A stretch of 64,000 nt of DNA from Flexilinea sp. (GCA_026645735.1 JAPKMT010000011.1:1-64000); one strand, 5' to 3'. Numbered from the stretch's first letter, positions 34,605 to 44,675 are shown. The notes: a model not told the origin generated them from the letters alone. A program made the numbers and translations.

Positions 34605-37475
34605 ATGCAAAAGCTGATTGCTTTCATTTATCTTTTAATCGGCACAATTTTGGCAGGTATTATTCCGGTAGTCGCTGCTGACAATAACATCCCATGGACA
34701 ATGGATGAGCTTGCATTTTTAAAAGAACATCCCGTTATTCGTCTTGGAGTAGATCCCGGTTTTGTTCCTTTTGAATTTATCGATGACAAGGGAGAATACC
34801 GGGGAATTGCTGCCGATTATCTTTCGCTGATTCATGATAGAACTGGCTTACAATTCGAAGTCGCCAAGAACCTCACATGGCCGGAAGCCTACGATCTGGC
34901 TTTGGCAGGCGGCGTGGATGCTCTGCCTTCCATCGGAAAGACGCCAGAAAGAGAAAACCAATTTCTGTTTTCTGAGCCTTACTATTACTTTAAAAGGGTG
35001 ATCGTAACCCAGGATACAAACACGGAGATCTCCGGACTGGAGGATTTGGAAGGATTAACGGTTGCTGTGCAGCGTAACAGTTCACATCATAGTTATCTTT
35101 TAGACTACCCAAAGATCAATCTCAGTCTGTACGATTCGGTAGAAGCGGCCCTTACAGCAGTTGCTGCAGGAACTGAGACAGCGTTCATCGGAAATATTGC
35201 CACGACCAATTATCTGATACGCACAACCGGTCTTACCAATCTGCGTTTGATTTCCTTCGAAGCTGAGAAACAACAAGCATTATATTTCGCTGTTCGAAAA
35301 GATTGGCCTGAAATGATACGTATTTTCAATAAAGCCATGGACACGATTCCTGAGAGTGAAAAGACTGCCATTAATAATAAATGGATTGAATTAGATACCA
35401 AAGTTGATTACCGTCCAATCATTCGAATGGTATCGATCGTGGGGTCACTCTTGCTGGTTATTTTTGCAGTTTCCACTTTCTGGATTGTTCGTTTACGAAA
35501 AGAAATACGCCAGCGGAAAGCAATTCAACAGGATTTGGAGATCGCCAAACGCGAGGCGGATGAGGCCAATCAAATCAAATCCAGCTTTATGGCAAGAATG
35601 TCTCATGAAATCCGGACACCGCTGAATGCAATCACCGGCATGTCCTATCTCCTGAAGAAATCTGAAATCTCTTTGACTCAGAGTATGTACATCGACAGAA
35701 TCAGTCAGGCTGCCAATAATATGCTGAGTATCATCAATGACATTCTTGACTTTTCAAAAATTGAGGCTGGAAAAGTGGAGCTTGAAATTACTTCTTTCAA
35801 TATCGATCAGGTGATACAAGATGTCGTCAACATTGTTTCTTATAAGATCCAAGAGCAGGAAATCAGTTTCCGTCTGATAAAGGATCCACTCATCCCCAAC
35901 TGGTTAATCGGTGATGCAAAAAGGATTGAACAAGTATTAGTAAATATTCTTAATAATGCGGCTAAATTTACTCATACGGGTGAAGTATCGCTGGATATCC
36001 GTCTGGTAGCAAAAGAAAATGAAAAATATCATATTTCTTTTACGGTCAAGGATACTGGAATCGGTATGACGGAAGAGCAGGTAAAAAAGCTTTTTATGCC
36101 TTTTGAGCAGGGTGATATCAGCATTAATCGCCGTTTTGGGGGATCAGGTCTGGGCTTATCGATTGTCAAGAACCTTATCGAGATGATGGAAGGAGAGATT
36201 AAGGTTTTCAGTACACCCGGAGAAGGCTCGACCTTTATTATTGACTTGTCGTTAATGGTTGATAAAGATAAAGAAGCTATTCACGAAAAATCTTTATCCG
36301 GCAAGCATTTCCAGGATTTACGGGCGCTGGTGCTCGAAAAAACCGGTGCCAATATTAATCTGATTCAAAGTTATTTGAACAGCTTCGGCATTCACTGTGA
36401 GCTGACCAGTTCAGAAGCCAGTGCATCAGCGATGCTGGAGGCTGCCGATAGCAAATTTTCAAAACCATTCGATTTATTTATTTTGGATTATGATACGCCT
36501 GCAGAAGGGGGATTCCGTTATGCAGATATCGTGCGGAATAATCCAAAAATTGGAAAGCCTCCCAAAATCATCATGCTGCTACCGATGATGCGCGCAGATT
36601 TGTTCGACAGATTAAATGAGCATGGTATTGATGCCGGAATTGGTAAACCGATCATCCCTTCCATTTTACTAAACGGGATTCTGGATATTTTTAATCTGAA
36701 AGCGATTTCAGGTTCCCAGCCTTCCGCCACGAAAGAATTGTTGCCGGTGAAATTTGAAGAACCCCACTATGTTTTATTGGCTGAAGATAACAAAACCAAT
36801 CAGATGATTGCCAAAACACTTCTGGAACAGATTGGTATCGAATCGATCATTGCCAATGATGGCAAAGAGGCAGTGGAGCAATATCAGAAGCATCAAGCAG
36901 TCATCGAACTGATCTTGATGGATCTGCATATGCCGGTTATGAATGGTTATGAGGCAGCCGAAGAAATCCGCAAGATTTCAGCCACAATTCCGATCATCGC
37001 CATGACGGCCGATGTTATTTTAGATGTTCGTGATAAATGCGAAAAAAGCGGAATTTATGACTATATCAGCAAGCCATTTCATCCAGACCGTTTTATCCAG
37101 AAAGTCAAAGATATAATTCTGGAAAATAACCATCAAGATGATCAAATTATGCCGGTTCTGGATCGAACTTTAGGCCTTCGCAATATGGGTGGCAATGATA
37201 CGCTTTATCAGCAAGTTCTGGAAGCTTACCGAATTGAAAACCGGGATACGGCGGAGAGGTTGTCGACAGCAATTAATGAAAAACAATATGCAGAGGCCAT
37301 ACAAATCGTCCATAAAGTTAAGAGCAGTTCCGGGAGTATTGGTGCGATGTCCTTATACAATGCGACGATAACGCTTCAGAAAGCTTTAAAGGAAGATCAG
37401 AATGACGAAATCACAGCGTGGTATGAAAAATTTTCTGAATTAATGGGCAAATTACTTGTAGAAATCTCAGAATGA
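34605..37475 (+). CDS. BvgS-like hybrid sensor histidine kinase
   Basis: A 956-aa membrane kinase. In order: a signal/anchor segment (1-25); a periplasmic solute-binding sensor of the SBP_bac_3 type (about 30-265, HPVIRLGVDPGFVPFEF); a membrane helix (about 275-295); and HisKA with His334 in MSHEIRTPLN. HATPase follows with NILNNAAKFT and GSGLGLSIVK, then a receiver lacking the acidic pair, an intact receiver (Asp773 in LMDLHMPVMNGYEA) and a C-terminal Hpt domain (His903 in VHKVKSSSGSIGA). It would sense a small solute and relay phosphate His-Asp-His-Asp. The start is set at the second ATG, seven bases after AGAGGAG. The next gene, a receiver-EAL protein 47 bp downstream, is the obvious output. 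Confidence 0.95.
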   Translation: MQKLIAFIYLLIGTILAGIIPVVAADNNIPWTMDELAFLKEHPVIRLGVDPGFVPFEFIDDKGEYRGIAADYLSLIHDRTGLQFEVAKNLTWPEAYDLALAGGVDALPSIGKTPERENQFLFSEPYYYFKRVIVTQDTNTEISGLEDLEGLTVAVQRNSSHHSYLLDYPKINLSLYDSVEAALTAVAAGTETAFIGNIATTNYLIRTTGLTNLRLISFEAEKQQALYFAVRKDWPEMIRIFNKAMDTIPESEKTAINNKWIELDTKVDYRPIIRMVSIVGSLLLVIFAVSTFWIVRLRKEIRQRKAIQQDLEIAKREADEANQIKSSFMARMSHEIRTPLNAITGMSYLLKKSEISLTQSMYIDRISQAANNMLSIINDILDFSKIEAGKVELEITSFNIDQVIQDVVNIVSYKIQEQEISFRLIKDPLIPNWLIGDAKRIEQVLVNILNNAAKFTHTGEVSLDIRLVAKENEKYHISFTVKDTGIGMTEEQVKKLFMPFEQGDISINRRFGGSGLGLSIVKNLIEMMEGEIKVFSTPGEGSTFIIDLSLMVDKDKEAIHEKSLSGKHFQDLRALVLEKTGANINLIQSYLNSFGIHCELTSSEASASAMLEAADSKFSKPFDLFILDYDTPAEGGFRYADIVRNNPKIGKPPKIIMLLPMMRADLFDRLNEHGIDAGIGKPIIPSILLNGILDIFNLKAISGSQPSATKELLPVKFEEPHYVLLAEDNKTNQMIAKTLLEQIGIESIIANDGKEAVEQYQKHQAVIELILMDLHMPVMNGYEAAEEIRKISATIPIIAMTADVILDVRDKCEKSGIYDYISKPFHPDRFIQKVKDIILENNHQDDQIMPVLDRTLGLRNMGGNDTLYQQVLEAYRIENRDTAERLSTAINEKQYAEAIQIVHKVKSSSGSIGAMSLYNATITLQKALKEDQNDEITAWYEKFSELMGKLLVEISE

Positions 37476-37522
37476 GCAGTATGATGCAGATTTGATTGTG
37501 ATCTGCAGAAAGTGAATTGAAA

Positions 37523-40039
37523 ATGGAAATTAAGATTTTGGTAGCTGATGATTCCGCTTCCGATCGTCTGATCATTCGGAATATGCTGAGCGATTTCAGG
37601 ATCCTTACAGCCAGTGATGGCAGGGAAGTCATACAAATTCTGGAGGAGAATGAGGATATCAATTTGCTCATTCTCGATTTAAATATGCCCAATATGGATG
37701 GCTTTCAGGTTTTGCAGAAATTACGGACGGATCAAAAGTTCATACGAATTCGCACAATCATTCTGACGAATTATGAAGAGCTGGAAAATGAAATTGCCGG
37801 TTTAAAACTTGGAGCCGTCGATTACATCCGCAAACTAATTCACATGGAATCTTTAAGAGCAAGGATCGATATTCATATTGCATTGATTCGCACTCAGAAT
37901 TTATTGGAACAGAAATTGTATCAACAGGGTGTTACTTTTGAGCTGATTTTTAATCAGGCTCCAGTCGGGATTGCAATTTCGTATAGTTATGAGAGAGATT
38001 CTGCTGATTTGAATCCGTTTTTCAGCATTAATCCGGCATTTGAGAAAATTACAGGCAGGACGAAAGAGGAGCTCTTAAAGGTTGGATGGGCGGCGATAAC
38101 ACATCCGGATGATTTAGAGGAAAATCTGAAATTGCACAAAAGTCTTCTCATTGGTGAAACGAATGACTACACCATGGATAAGCGCTATATTAAGCCGGAT
38201 GGTTCGATTGTATGGGTTCATATGCTGGCAGCCAGATTGGATTTGCCTGAAGGGCATCAGTTTAATCATATCGCGATCATGAAAGACATCACGGAAAGTA
38301 AAGAAACTGAAAGAAAACTGGTCGAGAGTGAGCGCAGTAAATCCGTCCTTCTCGCACATCTCCCCGGAATGGCATACCGCTGCATCCGGGATCGAAAAAG
38401 GACGATGCAATACGTGTCAGAGGGATGTCTCGGATTAACTGGTTACCTGCCTGAAAATCTCATCAATAATAAAAACATCTCATTTGTGGATTTAATTAAA
38501 CCGGAATACCGTGATGTTTTGGAAATGGAATGGAATCGAGTTCTCAGGGATCAACTGCCTTTCAGTTATGAATATGAGATTGAAACCGCATCAGGAAAAA
38601 CGAAATGGGTCCTTGAACTGGGACAGGGAATTCTCAATGGCCAGGGAGAAATTGAAGCCCTTGAAGGAATGATGATTGATATCTCAGATCGGAAAGCTAT
38701 TGAAACTACGTTGAAATACAACAATGACCATGATCGATGGACTGGCCTGTACAACCGCTCTTTTTTAGAGGATCTTTTAAGCGCACAAACAAAACAGATT
38801 GTTGGAACGAAACGCGCATTAATCAGTGTCAATCTCAGTTCATTGCAGACTTTAACCGCATCTTATGGATTCCATTATACGCAAGACCTGGTAAAAAACA
38901 TTGCACATGCATTAATGATACATTGTGCTGCCAACCGATTGCTGTTTAATACCTATGAGAACCGCTTCGTTTTTTACATAACCGAATACCTTGATAAAAA
39001 AGAATTGGTGGAATTTTCCAGATTGATCACACAAACGCTGGAGTCATACCTGTCAATCGAAAGAATTGCGGGCGGGATTGGAGTCATTGAAATGGATCAG
39101 AATAATAACCTCAGTGCGGACCAAATTCTGCGAAACCTGTTAATTGCTTCCGAAAAAGCCCTCGAAATCAATGATGGCGAAATTGTAACCTGTTTCTATG
39201 ACTCCGAACTTGAGAAAGAAATCAATCGCGAACAAGAAATCAAACATGAACTGAACCAAATCATTCAGGATGAAAACGATGGCGGACTATATCTTCAATT
39301 TCAGCCCATCCTTGATTTGAGGTCCAATCAAATCTGCAGCTTTGAGGCACTGGCAAGAATTAATGGCCGCAGTCTTGGCCGGGTTCCGCCATTGGAGTTT
39401 ATTCCGATCGCAGAGAAAACAAAGCTGATGATTCCGGTTGGTACGAAAATCATTCGTCAGGCTTTTCGTTTTCTCAACCATTTATATGCGCTTGGTTTTG
39501 ATACAATCAGTGTTTCGATCAATATCTCTGTAGTGCAGCTTCTAAAAAATGATTTTTGTCAAAATTTTCTCAATATTGTCAGGGAAATGCAGGTCATTCC
39601 TGAAAATGTGATTGTAGAAATTACAGAGTCAATTTTTTCTTCCAATTATCAGGAGATTAATAGAATACTTGCAGAATTGCAGAAAGCCGGAATTCGCATC
39701 TCTGTTGATGATTTTGGTACAGGATACTCCTCTCTTTCAAGAGAACGGGAACTCAATGTAAATTGCCTCAAAATCGATAAGTATTTTATCGATAGCTTAT
39801 TGTCGATCAATCCTGAAAAGACTATCACGGGTGACATCATTTCCATGGCCCACAGATTGGATCACTGTACTGTGGCCGAAGGAGTCGAGCATGAAATGCA
39901 GTGGCAATATTTGCTCGAACACCACTGTGATATGATTCAGGGTTATTTAATCAGCAAACCGCTTGATGAGGATGCGGCTGTCGAATTGCTCAAAAAAAGT
40001 ACGGCAGAACATAACTTTTTTCGAACTTTTTCTTCCTGA
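37523..40039 (+). CDS. Response regulator: REC-PAS-PAS-degenerate GGDEF-EAL
   Basis: An 838-aa cytoplasmic protein. The receiver (1-120) has LVADDSAS, Asp in LILDLNMPNMDG and the conserved Lys but not the usual Pro (YIRKLI). Two PAS domains follow (about 135-270 and 275-400). A GGDEF-like domain (about 400-560) has NTYENRF in place of the motif, so it is inactive. The EAL phosphodiesterase domain (about 575-825) has EAL at 608, EITES, DDFGTGYSS, LKIDKYFID and VAEGVE, so it should hydrolyse c-di-GMP. ATG 37523 is preferred over TTG 37517. It follows the hybrid kinase and likely receives its phosphate. It is a paralogue of the genes at 48507 and 61614. Confidence 0.93.
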   Translation: MEIKILVADDSASDRLIIRNMLSDFRILTASDGREVIQILEENEDINLLILDLNMPNMDGFQVLQKLRTDQKFIRIRTIILTNYEELENEIAGLKLGAVDYIRKLIHMESLRARIDIHIALIRTQNLLEQKLYQQGVTFELIFNQAPVGIAISYSYERDSADLNPFFSINPAFEKITGRTKEELLKVGWAAITHPDDLEENLKLHKSLLIGETNDYTMDKRYIKPDGSIVWVHMLAARLDLPEGHQFNHIAIMKDITESKETERKLVESERSKSVLLAHLPGMAYRCIRDRKRTMQYVSEGCLGLTGYLPENLINNKNISFVDLIKPEYRDVLEMEWNRVLRDQLPFSYEYEIETASGKTKWVLELGQGILNGQGEIEALEGMMIDISDRKAIETTLKYNNDHDRWTGLYNRSFLEDLLSAQTKQIVGTKRALISVNLSSLQTLTASYGFHYTQDLVKNIAHALMIHCAANRLLFNTYENRFVFYITEYLDKKELVEFSRLITQTLESYLSIERIAGGIGVIEMDQNNNLSADQILRNLLIASEKALEINDGEIVTCFYDSELEKEINREQEIKHELNQIIQDENDGGLYLQFQPILDLRSNQICSFEALARINGRSLGRVPPLEFIPIAEKTKLMIPVGTKIIRQAFRFLNHLYALGFDTISVSINISVVQLLKNDFCQNFLNIVREMQVIPENVIVEITESIFSSNYQEINRILAELQKAGIRISVDDFGTGYSSLSRERELNVNCLKIDKYFIDSLLSINPEKTITGDIISMAHRLDHCTVAEGVEHEMQWQYLLEHHCDMIQGYLISKPLDEDAAVELLKKSTAEHNFFRTFSS

Positions 40040-40075
40040 TGAATTAAAGATGATATTAGCGTACTATCAAGCAAT

Positions 40076-40131
40076 TTGCCAGCAAAAATAACACAACAAC
40101 AAATAATCCACACAAAATTTCGAATAGCTGG
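40076..40131. repeat. Right half of a nested repeat
   Basis: GCAAAAATAACACAACAACAA followed by the right end AAATTTCGAATAGCTG. The left half and left arm are missing. Confidence 0.65.
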
Positions 40132-40434
40132 CACAACATTTCTGCTTTCGAGAAGTTTTTCAAATAAATCATTTGCTTTCCAACGATCGGAATAAACCAT
40201 TCTGATCAACGATTCAAAATACTGATTTTCATTTCGAATCAATCGAAAAAACCAAACCATATCGGATAATATTCCCTATATTTCGAATCGATGTATACGG
40301 GTGTCCAGTCTTATTGCTAATAAGGTAAAATGATCAGTAGAGAGCTGAATCCGGCATTTGAAATGGAGGATTTCACGGCTCTAAAATCATTGTTATCGAT
40401 CGAAAATTAACTTCGAAATGGAGGGTTGTACAAA
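40132..40434. other. Intergenic region before the hemerythrin gene
   Basis: A small inverted pair GATTCAAAAT/ATTTCGAATC at 40211-40240 and another TATTTCGAATCGATG at about 40280 look like repeat debris. I see no gene and no convincing promoter. Confidence 0.4.
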
Positions 40435-40977
40435 ATGGGAAAAGCAACACAGGATCTTAGGAATGAACATTCTGCCATTCTTTATGTCTTGAAAATATTG
40501 GACAAGATGATGGTTTCAGAGAACAGCGATCCACAATCGCTGCTTTCAATTTATTACGAGGTAGTGGATTTCCTGAAAATTTTTGCGGACAAATGCCATC
40601 ATGGGAAAGAAGAAGGTTACCTGTTTCCAGAACTGGTGCGAAAAGGAATTCCCGATGAAGGCGGTCCTGTGGGTGTGATGTTGCAGGAACATGTCCAGGG
40701 GAGATCCCTTATTTCACAAATGTTTACCAGCCTCGAACAGAAGGATCTTAATTCTTACCTTCATGCTGCCGTTCTATACCGGGATTTGCTGCGTGCTCAT
40801 ATTGAAAAAGAGAATCAGGTTCTATTCGTAATGGCGGATCGAGTGATCAGTGAAGCAGAACAAGATGTTATGTTTGAGTCTTTCGAACGTCATGAGGAGG
40901 AGGTTATCGGACATGGGGTTCATGAAAAACTGCATGCCAGAATCGATGCCTGGGCAAAAACCTTCGGCGTTGACTGA
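40435..40977 (+). CDS. Hemerythrin-like protein
   Basis: A 180-aa four-helix-bundle diiron protein. Ligand histidines and glutamates are visible as NEHSAILYVL, CHHGKEEGYLFPEL, QEHVQGRS and HIEKENQVLF. It may bind or sense oxygen or handle iron. ATG 40435 follows GGAGGG; the in-frame TTG at 40426 touches the ribosome site. It is the first of three small genes with rubredoxin and a cupin, which suggests an oxygen-protection group. Confidence 0.9.
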   Translation: MGKATQDLRNEHSAILYVLKILDKMMVSENSDPQSLLSIYYEVVDFLKIFADKCHHGKEEGYLFPELVRKGIPDEGGPVGVMLQEHVQGRSLISQMFTSLEQKDLNSYLHAAVLYRDLLRAHIEKENQVLFVMADRVISEAEQDVMFESFERHEEEVIGHGVHEKLHARIDAWAKTFGVD

Positions 40978-41017
40978 ATAAAACACAAAAAAGGAAATCG
41001 AGAGGAGATTATTTTTT

Positions 41018-41182
41018 ATGAAAAAATATCGTTGTATTCCATGCGGATATATTTACGACCCGGAAATCGGTGATCCCGATGGAGGAATTACACCCGGTAC
41101 AGCGTTTGAGGATATTCCGGATGATTGGCAATGCCCGATCTGCTATGTAGGAAAAGAAGATTTTGAACTGGTCGAGGAATAA
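41018..41182 (+). CDS. Rubredoxin
   Basis: A 54-aa iron-sulfur-free electron carrier holding one Fe by four cysteines: [10 protein letters not shown] and CPICYVGK. The second knuckle has Tyr where most rubredoxins have Gly (CPxCG). The PDDWQCP segment is typical. AGAGGAG precedes the ATG. In anaerobes rubredoxin feeds electrons to flavodiiron proteins, rubrerythrin and related oxygen- or peroxide-reducing enzymes. It lies 40 bp after the hemerythrin gene. Confidence 0.95.
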   Translation: MKKYRCIPCGYIYDPEIGDPDGGITPGTAFEDIPDDWQCPICYVGKEDFELVEE

Positions 41183-41241
41183 GAAAACAAAACAGGGTAC
41201 ATTACTCAATACACGAAACGTTTTAAGGGAGGTTCCGCAGT

Positions 41242-41553
41242 ATGGTTGAACAAGTTTATAAATTATCTGTAGGCAATGAAAAAGCAGTTGAGAAGATCCT
41301 TTTTGATGAGAATGTTCATTATCTGCACATGGTGTTTAATAAGGATGAAGGTTTACCAGAACATTTTTCAAATTCGAATGTGTATATGACCGTTGTGAGA
41401 GGACGGCTTTCAATCGGGCTCGATGAACAGGAACTCCATGTGTATGATGCCGGGACAATGCTGAAAATTCCGTTTCAGACCAGGATGAATGTAAAAAATC
41501 TGCATTCTGAAACACTGGAATTAATTGTCGTCAAAGCACCGGCGCCAAAATAA
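41242..41553 (+). CDS. Cupin-domain protein
   Basis: A 103-aa small beta-barrel protein. GLPEHFSNSNVYMTVVRGRL and the GTMLKIPFQTRMNV second half match cupin motifs. The metal site is incomplete (His in PEHF; the usual second His is replaced), so enzymatic activity is doubtful. It follows AGGGAGG, is third of the hemerythrin-rubredoxin group, and is closed by a hairpin. Confidence 0.8.
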   Translation: MVEQVYKLSVGNEKAVEKILFDENVHYLHMVFNKDEGLPEHFSNSNVYMTVVRGRLSIGLDEQELHVYDAGTMLKIPFQTRMNVKNLHSETLELIVVKAPAPK

Positions 41554-41563
41554 GACAACACAA

Positions 41564-41590
41564 CCGGCTGGTCCCTAAATGATCAGCCGG
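41564..41590 (+). terminator. Hairpin after the cupin gene
   Basis: CCGGCTG/CAGCCGG stem with a 13-base loop, shortly after the stop. The T run is poor. Confidence 0.55.
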
Positions 41591-41620
41591 AATAAACTGT
41601 CTGACAGTCGAAGAAACCAA

Positions 41621-41661
41621 AAATTCGAAATATGGATTGACTTTTTGAATAAAGAAAAAAA
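41621..41661. repeat. Left half of a nested repeat abutting a start codon
   Basis: AAATTCGAAATATGGATTGA, then CTTTTTGAATAAAGAAAAAA, matches the left part of the copy at 51381. The match ends exactly where the ATG of the next gene begins. Confidence 0.65.
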
Positions 41662-44268
41662 ATGATTCTCCCCTTCTCTACCACAGAAACACCGCTGCTT
41701 GCAGAAACAGGCAGTAAAGCGAAAGCATTAATAGAAACCACGCAAGCCGGTTTTCAGGTGCCGGATGGCTTTGTACTGTGCACCTCCTTTTTTGATCCAT
41801 GGACAACTCAGTTGAAGATGTCCAATGATTGGAAATATTTTTTATCTGATCCAGTGAAAGAAAATTGTGATCGGTTGAAAAAGGCGGCTGAAAGCTTTTC
41901 TCTGACAAAAAATCAACGCAAAGACCTGTCTGCATCCATCCAAAAAATGAAGGCATCCTGTTATGCGGTACGCTCTTCATCGCCCGAAGAAGACCTGGCA
42001 GATATCAGCTTTGCCGGGATGTATACAACCTGTCTGGGCGTTTCTGAAGCGGAATTGGAATCCAGCATCGCAAAAGTCTTTGCTTCGATGTTTGATTTTC
42101 GTATCATCGAGTACAAACGAATCCATCTTCTGGATCCGGCGGCAACCAAAATTGCCGTAATCGTGCAGAAACAGGTGCTTTCGGATGTCAGCGGGATTGC
42201 TTTTTCCATCAATCCGCAAAATAATTGTTACGACGAAGTGATGATCAATGCTTCCTTTGGATTGGGAGAAAAGATTGTGTCCGGACAGGTGACCCCGGAT
42301 CTTTATGTTGTCGATGTCATCCGGAAACAGATCATTCAGAAAGAGCTTAATGATAAAAAAGACGCGTTATTTTCGTCAGAGAACGGTAGACTCGTCAATA
42401 AACTTAATGAAAACAACCTGTTACCGGCATTATCCGATGAACAAATTTTTGCAACAGCCGACCTGGTAAAAAGAGTCGAGTCGGAATATGGATATCCGGT
42501 GGATGTCGAATGGGCTATTGAAAACGAGAAACTGTATTTATTGCAGGCACGGCCCGTCACCGCATACTTCCCTTTATATGAGTCATATCAGACCGAACCG
42601 GGTCAGACAAAGAATTTATACCTTGATGTTATCAAGCTGACACAGGGCTTTGACTGGTCGATGTCCGAATTGGGCGCGGAAATATTTATGAAAATGGTTG
42701 AAAAAGCGAAACAAGGAGTCATGCCGGCAGGCAGGGATGGGATTATTTACAGCGTACATGGAAGGATCTACCTGTTGATTAATCATATGGTCAGAGCTTA
42801 CGGAAAAGCCATCCTGCCGAAGACGATTGGTTCTTATGACAGACCAACCCGCTCGATTCTTGAGAATTTCTCGTTTGAGGGGTATATCCCCCGGAAACGG
42901 CCTGCGAAAACGAATCGAATGGTAATCAACTCGCTTCAGTTGATCTTGAGGAGCTTTATCCCTGTCTTTCGGGCGGGCAGAGATATTCACTTCGCAGCAA
43001 ATGCATTTGCTAACTCTGCAGAGAATGCGATGCTTGAATTGGAACAGTTGAAAGAATCCAATCTGGTTTTCTCGGAACAAGTGGATTTCGCGATCCGGAC
43101 ATTTGACAAAATTGTTTTTGCATTTATGCCGTTTTTGCTTTCCACAATCGCTGAAAATTCCCTGCGAAGATTGTTTAAAAACCAGGGGATGGAAGCAGAA
43201 ATCGCCATGATGAATATGGACCTGACCGGAAATCCAACGGCTGAAATGGGGGAGATGCAGATGAGATTGGCTGCTTCTCCGGAATTCATTGCCTGTCAGG
43301 ACTCTGAAGAATTCCAACGAAAAATTAAAAATCAAAGTTTTTCACAGGATTTTCAGCGATTATTCCAGGAATACATGAAACGTTTTGGCTGCCGTTGTAT
43401 CGGCGAAATTGACGTGGCCAGTGTCCGACCCTATGAGAATCTGGCTGATTTTTATCTCATTCTGAAGCAAATTAATACAGAAGATAACGCCCTTCAAAAT
43501 ATGCGCGATAAAAAACAAAAAGCCTTTCAACAACTCCTCGAAAAAGCCAAATCTCTTGGAAAAGAAAAACAATTTCTGGTACTGCATGAAAGATTGCAGT
43601 ATTTAGGTTTTCGGGAATATCCAAAATATGTCTTCGTGGCAGCAGTCGATGTGCTAAGAAAGAATATTTTACGCCTGGCAGATCGTTTTGTTGCAGAGGG
43701 CAGACTGAAGAACCAGGAAGATATCTTTCTGGTGGATGTACAGCAGGTAAGCAAAGCCCAGGAGGACCGCACTTTTGATCTGATCCCGATTGCAGAAGAA
43801 AACAGGCGAGCCCGCAGTTTAACAGCCAATGTGAAATATTGGCCGGCATTAGTGGATTCAAGAGGAAAAATTTTCACTGCTAAACGACAGAGCCAAGCCG
43901 GAGAACTGGTTGGTGATCCCATCTCGCCGGGAGTTGTTAGAGGAAGAGCCAAAGTACTGCATTTTCCTTTTGAAAAAATGCTGAGCAGCGGCGAAATCCT
44001 TGTTACAAAAGCGACTGAACCATCCTGGACGCCGATCTTCATGAACTCAGCTGCCATTGTGATGGAAGTAGGTGGATTACTGCAGCATGGAGCAATTATT
44101 GCCCGTGAATATGGGATTCCCTGTGTATCCGGTATCGACCGGATTACTGCGATTTTGAAAGATGGCGATCTGATTGAAGTGGATGGTACAAATGGGATCG
44201 TCCGGATTTGTGAACCGGATGAAACTACGACGATTTCCGCGTTAAACCATGAAGAACCATCCCATTAA
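41662..44268 (+). CDS. PEP-utilising / rifampin phosphotransferase-like enzyme
   Basis: An 868-aa dikinase-type phosphotransferase. An N-terminal ATP-grasp domain (about 1-300) has YAVRSSSPEEDLADISFAG, INASFGLGEKIVSG and LYLLQARPVTAYF. A long variable substrate domain covers about 310-750. A C-terminal swivelling domain carries catalytic His809 in GLLQHGAIIAREYGIPCVSG. The order ATP-substrate-His and the length match rifampin phosphotransferases, not PEP synthases. The variable middle means the acceptor could be another molecule. The ribosome site is weak and the upstream DNA is a half nested repeat. Confidence 0.85.
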   Translation: MILPFSTTETPLLAETGSKAKALIETTQAGFQVPDGFVLCTSFFDPWTTQLKMSNDWKYFLSDPVKENCDRLKKAAESFSLTKNQRKDLSASIQKMKASCYAVRSSSPEEDLADISFAGMYTTCLGVSEAELESSIAKVFASMFDFRIIEYKRIHLLDPAATKIAVIVQKQVLSDVSGIAFSINPQNNCYDEVMINASFGLGEKIVSGQVTPDLYVVDVIRKQIIQKELNDKKDALFSSENGRLVNKLNENNLLPALSDEQIFATADLVKRVESEYGYPVDVEWAIENEKLYLLQARPVTAYFPLYESYQTEPGQTKNLYLDVIKLTQGFDWSMSELGAEIFMKMVEKAKQGVMPAGRDGIIYSVHGRIYLLINHMVRAYGKAILPKTIGSYDRPTRSILENFSFEGYIPRKRPAKTNRMVINSLQLILRSFIPVFRAGRDIHFAANAFANSAENAMLELEQLKESNLVFSEQVDFAIRTFDKIVFAFMPFLLSTIAENSLRRLFKNQGMEAEIAMMNMDLTGNPTAEMGEMQMRLAASPEFIACQDSEEFQRKIKNQSFSQDFQRLFQEYMKRFGCRCIGEIDVASVRPYENLADFYLILKQINTEDNALQNMRDKKQKAFQQLLEKAKSLGKEKQFLVLHERLQYLGFREYPKYVFVAAVDVLRKNILRLADRFVAEGRLKNQEDIFLVDVQQVSKAQEDRTFDLIPIAEENRRARSLTANVKYWPALVDSRGKIFTAKRQSQAGELVGDPISPGVVRGRAKVLHFPFEKMLSSGEILVTKATEPSWTPIFMNSAAIVMEVGGLLQHGAIIAREYGIPCVSGIDRITAILKDGDLIEVDGTNGIVRICEPDETTTISALNHEEPSH

Positions 44269-44458
44269 AAAACAGTTTTTGGATGCTGACCGTGCAAAAT
44301 GAAAAGTTATCGCATGGGTTGGTGAAGCGAAACGTGCCAGACGGCAGATCTTGGCATTGAATCAAAAATCTTCTCATATTCTTCATCGGACTGATTGAAA
44401 TTTCGAGATGCTGAGCGCTGCAAAAGCTTGATTCCTGTTATTGAAAGCGGGTGAAAAA

Positions 44459-44675
44459 TTGGCTTTTATTGATTTATCCGACAGTAATGATAAGAAGAAA
44501 ATCATGATATTTACCGATGGGACTATTCTGAAGCCGAAATCGTGGTTTCTGCTGTATCACTTTCGCTCGTATCAGCCCATCGGGATTGCTGCTGCAAAAG
44601 TATCATCATTTGGTTGAAAGTGTTCATCCGGCGATTCTGATCGAGGATGATTGCAGGAGCATGAACGAATGTTGA
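44459..44675 (+). pseudogene. Internally deleted, frameshifted remnant of a conserved protein
   Basis: One frame gives KKKIMIFTDGTILKPKSWF and YHFRSYQPIG. Shortly after, another frame gives YHHLVESVHPAILIEDDCRS and a stop. Both are typical of the two ends of a single HAD-like or nucleotidase-like hypothetical protein, with the middle lost. The stop overlaps the next start. Confidence 0.6.

Noticed and set aside
42616-43335. 239-codon minus-strand open frame
   Set aside because: It is antisense to the PEP-utilising enzyme, with no family resemblance.
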